In this document: piece after piece, positions 15,512 through 21,075 of the stretch
Position numbering within the stretch: position 1 is the first letter of the stretch
How the letters are laid out: the number at the start of each line of letters is the position of its first letter
NCBI GenBank assembly: GCA_900208305.1
Contig: OAPG01000054.1
Span: 1 to 21,075 of the forward strand
Length of the DNA: 21,075 bases
Source: Melanopsichium pennsylvanicum
Lineage: Eukaryota; Basidiomycota; Ustilaginomycetes; Ustilaginales
Reading direction: 5' to 3'
Program-made: the position numbers and the translations under genes
Notes under the pieces: model-generated
The model's input: the letters and a program-made list of their open reading frames with translations, nothing else
Databases searched by the model: none
Told to the model about the DNA's origin: nothing

Positions 15512-16519
15512 TTAATTGAACATAAAAGGGTGGTAGAATAGAAAGTTTAGCCCTGCAATAATTGTTGAAATGTTTACAGCTACAAACATTTTTAGCAGAA
15601 TAATCAGATTATTTGCCATTTTATCTGAAGGAATAAATTTGCTAAGTAGTGTAGACATCTTAACGATACTATCTCGATTTTTTACACTGTATCGGAAGAT
15701 AGTAATTAGAATAAAGCTATAAAGTACAGTAATTGCACTTACTGCTACTAGAAATACAATAATATTGTATTGGAAGTGTAGAACGTCAATAGCGCTTAGT
15801 TCTGTGAAATCAGTTGCAGGAACTCTATTTCGTAGATCCTGTTTCACAAAATCAGGAAGAAGTGAAAATAGCCAATCAAAAATAGACCCGTTTTCCTCTA
15901 GTGGCGAATTAATCTGATGATTGCTATTGGTAGTACTACTACCGATATTAAGGGAACCTGATAGTTTAGTATCACCAACTTCAACACTAGTACTAAAACC
16001 CTTAGAAATTGCTTCCTTCATTCGCGAATGAACCCATCCAAGAGTAGGTTTTGTCACTTCATGCATTGAGATAGCACTAGTTGTAGTAGTAGTCATAATA
16101 GTTGTAATCGCTGCTACTTTACCAGCAGTGCCAGACTTCAGTTGAAAGACTTTGTACATACCATATAGGCTAATAGAAGCCCACGCACCATTAATAATTC
16201 GACTATTCCACTTGTCAGTTATAGATACAGTCCCATTCTTTGCATTTGTAGCTAGGGCTTCAGTCTCTTGACAGTAGATAGGATCAAACCATACATTATA
16301 GAAGAGAGTAAATGTTGTAAAGCCTAGGATTACTACTACAACCATTAGAGGTACTGCAAATGGTTGTAGTAGAGCATAGTATCCAACAACATTAGGTCCA
16401 ATTTGTCGTTGCATTGATCCCATTACTTTTCGTTCAATTACTGTCATAAAAGCAACACTTAGTAGAATTGGAACAAGAACTACTAGAATCTCTAGTAGAT
16501 TATATAGAATTGAAAGCAT
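15512..16519 (-). CDS. Chimeric ORF: nad1 N-terminus fused to an unidentified membrane protein
   Basis: 335 codons, ATG to TAA. Residues 1-54 are a clear complex I ND1 N-terminus, with the first membrane helix, [20 protein letters not shown] and then [10 protein letters not shown]. Right after LLQPFA the ND1 sequence stops. The usual continuation and the rest of ND1, including its SYE motif, are absent. What follows is another hydrophobic stretch, a polar segment with many Thr and Ser (around [16 protein letters not shown]), and two strong C-terminal helices ([19 protein letters not shown] and [19 protein letters not shown]). I cannot identify this part. From memory it resembles unassigned or plasmid-type ORFs of fungal mitochondria, but that is unchecked. 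The intact nad1 is presumably outside the window. The frame is clean and a C-rich 3' motif follows, so it may be expressed. Confidence 0.85.
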   Translation of the reverse strand: MLSILYNLLEILVVLVPILLSVAFMTVIERKVMGSMQRQIGPNVVGYYALLQPFAVPLMVVVVILGFTTFTLFYNVWFDPIYCQETEALATNAKNGTVSITDKWNSRIINGAWASISLYGMYKVFQLKSGTAGKVAAITTIMTTTTTSAISMHEVTKPTLGWVHSRMKEAISKGFSTSVEVGDTKLSGSLNIGSSTTNSNHQINSPLEENGSIFDWLFSLLPDFVKQDLRNRVPATDFTELSAIDVLHFQYNIIVFLVAVSAITVLYSFILITIFRYSVKNRDSIVKMSTLLSKFIPSDKMANNLIILLKMFVAVNISTIIAGLNFLFYHPFMFN

Positions 16520-16620
16520 TTTTAAGTTTTATTTTACTGCGTTACTAATTTTACTAATTACTAATCTAATATCTAGATTATTTAAAGTAAATACGCACGT
16601 TAATAAATCTATACTTAATT

Positions 16621-16652
16621 ACCGCCCGTGCGCAAGCGCAGCGCAAGCGCAA
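16621..16652 (+). repeat. GC cluster family A, copy 3
   Basis: ACCGCCCGTGC followed by tandem GCGCAAGCGCA half-units. It differs from copies 2 and 5 by one base in the leader. Confidence 0.88.
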
Positions 16653-16914
16653 AATGTAGACTAAATTGCGCGCGGGCTCTTAGATAGATTAATCTATTTT
16701 ATTATAGACTAACCTACTATATTAATTTCTCTTTTATTTAAATGAAAGTAATAAGTATAGATAGGAATAAATCAAAAAGAGTAAGAGTAAGTACTCTATC
16801 CTATACAAGAATAGGAATATTATAGTAGAGTTTTTTTTTGCTATCGACGAGTTGTAAATTTAACTAGTTAAATTAAGTTGGCCTGAAAATAGAAGATTTA
16901 ACAACTAAATGAGT

Positions 16915-16926
16915 GAAAGGGGAGTA
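16915..16926 (-). promoter_or_regulatory. C-rich motif downstream of nad4
   Basis: The minus strand reads TACTCCCCTTTC about 125 nt after the nad4 stop. Confidence 0.45.
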
Positions 16927-17051
16927 AATCACTTAGTTAAACTAATTTTAATTAAGTTTAAAAGTGTAGTTACAAAAATAAAATCAAATTTATTAAGACC
17001 TATCTAATTTTGTATTTTAGTAATAACTATTTTCCTTTTTTAGTCTGACTT

Positions 17052-18506
17052 TTAATTGATTGAAAAAAGTAGTCCAGATGTTGAAGCATGAACTGAATCA
17101 AGGATAATATTTGGGAAAATTCCAAATACTACGGCAACAAATAGAAGAGGTAGTAGAAGCATAAACTCTCGTCGAGTAAGATCTGTAGTGTAGTTTAGGT
17201 ATTTACTCCAAGCACCAAAGGCAATTCGGTTATATAGCCAAATAGAATAAGCAGCACTTAGAACAATACCGGAACTTCCTAGTACAGCAAATACAGGGTT
17301 TCGTTGGAAGGCACCCGCTAGACATAGGAATTCACCAGCCCAATTAGCACTTAGAGGTACTGCAGCATTAAAAATTGTAAATACAAAGAACAGAATTGAG
17401 AATAGTGGCATATAAGCAGTCATACCTCGGTAGTACCGAATAGTTCGTGTATGGTATCGATCATATAGAACTCCACCTACTAGAATAAATAGTGCTGGAC
17501 TAACAACTCCATGAGCAATACTTAGTAGTAGAGCACCATCAATACCTTGGATAGTATTACTGAATAGTCCTAGTACTACTACAGCCATATGACCAATAGA
17601 AGAGTAAGCAACTAGAGCTTTGAAATCAGTTTGTCGTAGTGTAGCTAGTGATGCATAAATTAGAGTAATTACTGCAATAGTTTGTACTAGTGGAGAGAAG
17701 TATGATGTTGCATCTGGTAGAAATTGAATTAGAATTCGCATGTATCCATATGTAGCTAGTTTTAGGATAAGACCAGCTAGAATAACACTACCAGCTAGTG
17801 GAGCTTCAGCATGAGCTCGAGGTAGCCATACGTGGAATGGTAGTAGTGGTGTTTTGATAGCCATACTAATAAATACAGCTAGCCATAGTAGTTTTTGTGA
17901 TTCTAGATTAATTTCAGATAGTGATACTACTTGAAAATCTGTTGAACCAACATTATAGTAAATAACTAGGAAAGCTAGTAGCATAAATAGTGAACCAAAT
18001 AGTGTATAAAGGAACAGTAGGAAAGCAGCTCGTACTCGTGTAGCACTACCACCCCAAATACCTACAATTAGGAATAGAGGAATTAGTACACTTTCAAAGA
18101 ATACATAGAATAGTAGAATATCTAGTACAATAAATACCGCAATTAGTAGTGTTTCTAGTACTAGGAAACACATAAGGAAGTATTTAAGTTGTTGTTTAAT
18201 ATTATCCCAATTACTTAGAATACAAATTGGTGTAATAAATGTTGTTAGTAGAACAAAATAAAGTGAGATACCATCTACCCCAATGTGTAGGTGACAGAAA
18301 TTAACTTGGTTAAATTCTTGCGTAAATTGATATTCACTAGTACTTGAATCAAATTCACCCCATAGTACAATACTTAGAACAAAATTAATTAGTGATGTTC
18401 CTAGTGCTACTCGTTTCATTTGTGACTCTGATTGTTCTGTGTTTCCTTGCATAGGTGCTAGCATTAGAGCACCCACTAGAGGAATAATAAGTAGTAGTGT
18501 TAGCAT
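17052..18506 (-). CDS. nad4: NADH dehydrogenase subunit 4
   Basis: Proton-pumping antiporter-like subunit of complex I in the inner membrane. 484 residues, ATG to TAA, a normal fungal length. The conserved Glu of FYVFFESVLIPLFL is at residue 138 and the key Lys of MAIKTPLLPFHVWLPRAHAE at 218. GSVILAGLILKLATYGYMR follows. About 13-14 hydrophobic helices run along the sequence. All Trp codons are UGG. No intron, no GC hairpin and no frame damage is present, unlike its upstream neighbour nad3. It is separated from the nad3 remnant by a 600-nt repeat-rich spacer. Confidence 0.98.
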   Translation of the reverse strand: MLTLLLIIPLVGALMLAPMQGNTEQSESQMKRVALGTSLINFVLSIVLWGEFDSSTSEYQFTQEFNQVNFCHLHIGVDGISLYFVLLTTFITPICILSNWDNIKQQLKYFLMCFLVLETLLIAVFIVLDILLFYVFFESVLIPLFLIVGIWGGSATRVRAAFLLFLYTLFGSLFMLLAFLVIYYNVGSTDFQVVSLSEINLESQKLLWLAVFISMAIKTPLLPFHVWLPRAHAEAPLAGSVILAGLILKLATYGYMRILIQFLPDATSYFSPLVQTIAVITLIYASLATLRQTDFKALVAYSSIGHMAVVVLGLFSNTIQGIDGALLLSIAHGVVSPALFILVGGVLYDRYHTRTIRYYRGMTAYMPLFSILFFVFTIFNAAVPLSANWAGEFLCLAGAFQRNPVFAVLGSSGIVLSAAYSIWLYNRIAFGAWSKYLNYTTDLTRREFMLLLPLLFVAVVFGIFPNIILDSVHASTSGLLFSIN

Positions 18507-18791
18507 TTTCTTTTTTCATTTTTTTATTGTTGATGTCCTTCTTTATGGGCTAATAAAAAGTATATTCTTTTTTTATCCCTTATCTCTTTTATTATTTCTG
18601 TTCTGCTGGGCGCGGGCGCAGAGAACAGTACTTTTTATTTATTAGTCGGAGGATACTTAATATAATTTATACCTACGACTGCTGCCTACCGCAGCCCCCC
18701 CGAAAGTTTATAGCATAAGTTATCTAAGCCCGCCCCAATAAAAAAGAGTATTATAGGCGCTACTCCATTTTACGACGGCTATAAATTGATA

Positions 18792-18819
18792 ACCGTGCGC
18801 AAGCGCAGCGCAAGCGCAA
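18792..18819 (+). repeat. GC cluster family A, copy 4
   Basis: A shorter leader (ACCGTGC) and the same tandem GCGCAAGCGCA half-units. Its flanks ATAAATTGAT and ATCATTTAT are nearly inverted copies of each other. Confidence 0.88.
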
Positions 18820-18924
18820 TCATTTATTTTCTAACTTATATAATAAATATAGTAATATAATAAAAGCATAAGTATACCTATACAATACATAAAATAAGGA
18901 AATTAATAAAAAATAGAAAGATTT

Positions 18925-18956
18925 ACCGCCCGCGCGCAAGCGCAGCGCAAGCGCAA
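18925..18956 (+). repeat. GC cluster family A, copy 5
   Basis: Same sequence as copy 2. The flanks AAAGATT and AATCTTT are perfect inverted repeats, so the element sits at the tip of an AT hairpin. Confidence 0.88.
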
Positions 18957-19074
18957 TCTTTTGTCCTATCTTTTATTATGTAGATTAAAAAAACCCCTTT
19001 ATAAAATTTTCTAGCGGCGGGCAGCAGGTAAGAGGGCGCCAATAAAAAGATAGGTTTTTTTATTTATTAAAATT

Positions 19075-19091
19075 AGTCGCGCCAGCGCAGA
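19075..19091 (-). repeat. 17-nt GC repeat, copy 3 (reverse)
   Basis: Exact reverse complement of 1970-1986. Confidence 0.75.
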
Positions 19092-19155
19092 ATGCTAATA
19101 AAATAGAATATTTATAAGGAGAGGGAAGAAAAGCTAAAATTATGGTTTTTCAACA

Positions 19156-19316
19156 CGGATAGAGCTTCGTTTATCTGTAAAGTAAAGTATAGAGCACCTG
19201 AATTAAACTCGTAAACAAAACCAACAGTAAGTACCAGGAAGCCTTCGGCGGATTTCATCCGCATCCATAAGTGCTTGTTTGGGAAAGGTTCATTGCATAA
19301 GGATATGTTATAATAA
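19156..19316 (-). pseudogene. Displaced, damaged 3' end of nad3
   Basis: In pieces it reads ITYPYAMNLSQTSTYG, then [12 protein letters not shown] and GALYFT, then DKRSSI, matching the expressed nad3 3' part ([40 protein letters not shown]). A double hairpin (19241-19261) replaces the FWI...F segment, and a 5-nt duplication (TTTAC) shifts the frame just before DKRSS. It is most likely the original nad3 end, pushed downstream. Confidence 0.88.
19241..19261 (+). repeat. Double-hairpin element in the displaced nad3 end
   Basis: GCC-TTC-GGC directly followed by GGAT-TTC-ATCC, both with the loop TTC. Same architecture as 7675-7697. Confidence 0.8.
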
Positions 19317-19486
19317 TTGGCCTGAGGAGTACTAGAGAATTTCCATCCTTTATATGTTGTTCCCTTAGATATACATTTACGAATAGTATCCATACTAACA
19401 TATTTTGTGGGACCTAGTGTTCGTGTAAACGGATTCATTTGATAAATACTTTCTTTGTAATAAGTTTTCCCTGTTTCCTATTTTTT

Positions 19487-19503
19487 CCTTCGGCGGTCGA
19501 AGG
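19487..19503 (+). repeat. GC hairpin CCTTCG-GCGGT-CGAAGG
   Basis: 6-bp stem with a 5-nt loop inside the degenerate endonuclease ORF. It shares CCTTCGGCGG with the double hairpin at 19241-19261. Confidence 0.7.
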
Positions 19504-20500
19504 CCCCAATCTTAATCTTCTGTGATTTTACTGCTAGACGGTTTTCCGGTGTTAGATGTGGTTTGGGTGATTTAGTAAAAATAGATCGAGCTTCTTTAAC
19601 TAGGTCTACAAATTCTTCTGTAGATAGTAGAACACAAGTAGAAAGAATTGATTGAGTGTGAGCCTGCTGAGTGATAAAGAATAAAAAACAAGACGGTTAG
19701 GGTTAGCCGTTGCTAGACTAATTGTTGCTCGAGAGATATCTGTTTCAGTTATAGTTGAGCTGCACTAGAACTAATATAAATAAGAATATCATTCACATAA
19801 ACATAGACAGGGACAGAGTTAGCTTTAATAATACTACTTTTCACTTTTTCACTGGTGTAACACCATCAACTTTCATTGTATTAAGTGTACTATTAAGAGT
19901 GAAAATAGAATATTGTTTCAGACACAGTACAAGACTTTGCAGTTTAGTAATATCTTCTACTGCATAACCATTCCATTTTTAACAAAATAGAAACTCTAGC
20001 TAAAAATCGGAATATTTGTATAGTGTTAGATGTAAAAACAAAATAACGTGAACTAGTGGCTAGAGTGCTAGGTTTAAAATAATGTACTAGTCGAACAGAG
20101 AGACTCATACTGCTACCAACTAGTTGATCATTTTTGATTAGGTTAGTGAATACGTAAACACCATAAACACGTTTATTAGATACAAGTTTGCTACGTCCAA
20201 CTCCTACAATAGCTTGAAATGCTTTTCGGATTTAACTAATGCTGTCTGAAAGAAGAATTGTACTGGATGAAATACTAGCTAGTTTATCTAGTTCTTCCTG
20301 AGTGCCTACCGGCGGGATAGAATGAAAAGCTTTTTGCACCTCATTGATAGTTGTCTGATCAGTAGGGTTACCACTCTGAATATGACATTGTGCTTTTAGG
20401 TGCACATTCTCAGTAGATTGTCCTAGATCCTTTTCGTAGGCATCAGATAGATAAGTTGATTTTTCTTTTTTTCTACCTCTAACGAAGTGAATTGTTACTT

Positions 20501-20949
20501 TCACTTTACTAATTTTTTAACTGGTAGAATAAGATCGTTTTTATTAGTAAAAGGGGAAGTATTAGACTTAACAACATCAACATTGTTAATTGAAGATCGT
20601 TTATCTGTGAAGTATAGAGCTCCTGTTCCAAACTCGTAAATGAAACCAACAGTAAGTACTAGGAAAAAGATAACAAAGATCCAGAACCATAAGCACTTGT
20701 CTGGTAAAGATTTACGGCAAATGGGTAAGTCATTAGGAGTTCAATATCAAATACTAGGAATAGAATACCTACTAGATAAAATTGAATAGAGAAAGGGTTT
20801 CGTGTTTGACCATATACTGGACTAAAACCACATTCATATGGTGTAACTTTTTCTGAATCAGGTCGGTGAACAGCTAGTAGAAGGTTAGCAAATAGAAGAA
20901 TAACTGCTAGAATAGGGATAAAAATAAAAAATAGTGTAATTGTGTTCAT
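20501..20949 (-). CDS. nad3: NADH dehydrogenase subunit 3, with one frame break
   Basis: Small complex I subunit near the quinone site. ATG at 20949. [10 protein letters not shown] (residues 35-44) holds the conserved redox-sensitive Cys40, and [22 protein letters not shown] follows to residue 88 in overlapping pieces. Here one base is missing: TAT GG|TTC TGG reads through to a stop at 20659 unless the frame is corrected near 20686-20687. After correction it continues [19 protein letters not shown] and [11 protein letters not shown] to a UGA at 20501 (or UAA two codons on if UGA is Trp). The total is about 149 residues, a little long because of the tail after DKRSS. The A of its ATG is the last base of the nad2 stop. 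The break could be a sequencing error, programmed frameshifting, RNA editing or a real defect. Confidence 0.9.
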
Positions 20950-21075
20950 TAGTAATAGAATAGTGATAGAGCTAGAATATGACAGCTATTTAGTAGGATT
21001 GATGGTTGAAGTACAAATAGTACGATAATCATAGTAAGACTAGAAATTAGTAGACTATGTACGTTAGTAATTGTT
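20949..21075 (-). CDS. nad2: NADH dehydrogenase subunit 2, C-terminal end (partial)
   Basis: About 41 codons open from the window edge to TAA, which overlaps the nad3 ATG by one base (TAATG). The peptide is hydrophobic ([27 protein letters not shown]), which fits the last helix of fungal ND2. The call rests on the nad2-nad3 overlap, which is conserved in many fungi, more than on the short sequence. Confidence 0.75.

Larger units (their letters stand above)
16520..17051. other. Spacer between nad4 and the nad1 chimera
   Basis: About 530 AT-rich nt without a recognisable gene. It contains a family A GC cluster (16621-16652), a trailing GCGCGCGGGC (about 16668-16677) and the C-rich motif that follows nad4. 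Confidence 0.65.
18507..19111. other. Spacer between the nad3 remnant and nad4
   Basis: About 600 nt with no gene seen. It carries two family A GC clusters 105 nt apart, a GGGCGCGGGCGC island near 18608 and a copy of the 17-nt GC repeat. Words of the type GCGCCAATAAAAA recur here and near 15383. Confidence 0.65.
19112..20504 (-). pseudogene. Degenerate GIY-YIG endonuclease ORF inserted in nad3
   Basis: It begins at a GTG (20504) overlapping the nad3 stop by 4 nt. An open 90-codon frame ends in TAA at 20232. The same frame then continues with KRVYGVYVFTN and LVGSSMSLSVRLVHYF, a GIY-YIG module, to about 19985. More pieces follow in other frames: VYVYVNDILIYISS, then VLLSTEEFVDLVKEA with KPHLTPENRLAVKSQKI, and, after a GC hairpin, TKYVSMDTIRKCISKGTTYK plus GWKFS, a NUMOD-type DNA-binding repeat. 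The order is that of a mobile GIY-YIG endonuclease, but it now has at least one nonsense change and several frameshifts, so it is surely inactive. It separates the expressed nad3 3' end from a displaced one, the layout left by an endonuclease that carries a replacement gene end. Confidence 0.8.

Noticed and set aside
18439..18645. Plus-strand ORF of 68 codons
   Set aside because: Starts antisense to nad4 and runs into repeat spacer. No motif.
19755..19967. Plus-strand ORF of 70 codons
   Set aside because: Antisense to the degenerate GIY-YIG ORF.

Overview
The window is a 21 kb piece of a fungal mitochondrial genome, AT-rich with short GC-rich islands. Almost every gene lies on the minus strand, so transcription runs from high to low coordinates: nad2 (3' end only), nad3, nad4, a chimeric nad1-like ORF, trnM, trnE, trnT, trnQ, trnS, cox1, atp8, atp6, then a free-standing ORF and a large unidentified ORF that leaves the window at position 1. 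Only trnK (13677-13750) and trnR (1885-1954) are on the plus strand. The gene set (standard core genes, group I introns with LAGLIDADG and GIY-YIG ORFs, a 1-nt nad2/nad3 overlap, double-hairpin elements) suggests an early-diverging fungus of zygomycete or chytrid/blastoclad grade. I cannot name the species.

cox1 fills 4515-13390. It splits into seven exons (490, 216, 11, 147, 104, 136 and 483 nt) that join in frame to 528 codons plus stop. At every junction the upstream exon ends in T and the intron ends in G, as expected for group I introns. Exon 3 is only 11 nt. All six introns carry a homing-endonuclease ORF continuous with the upstream exon: GIY-YIG in intron 1, LAGLIDADG in introns 2, 3, 4, 5 and 6. 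The intron 4 ORF is broken.

Three layers of mobile or chimeric DNA stand out. (1) Small GC-rich hairpins, mostly with 3-nt loops and some paired like the double-hairpin elements known from Allomyces mtDNA, are scattered through the window. At least seven lie in the intron 4 endonuclease, and two of these fall exactly in its two catalytic motifs. (2) nad3 looks like a captured gene. Its 3' part is followed by a degenerate GIY-YIG endonuclease ORF and then by a second, displaced and damaged nad3 3' end (19156-19316). The expressed copy also needs a 1-nt frame correction. (3) The nad1-like ORF has a normal nad1 N-terminus (about 54 residues) fused to an unrelated membrane-protein-like sequence.

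The core genes use only UGG for Trp. UGA falls at Trp positions only in intron or free-standing ORFs (12503-12505, 6822-6824, 2393-2395). A C-rich motif (minus strand TACTCCCCTTTC or close) follows atp6, cox1, nad4 and the nad1 chimera at short distance and may be a shared mRNA 3'-end signal. The intergenic stretches (3436-3933, 4081-4514, 13830-14521, 14805-15260, 16520-17051, 18507-19111) hold GC-cluster repeats, microsatellites, a partial trnQ copy and a possible group I intron relic, with no further genes recognised.
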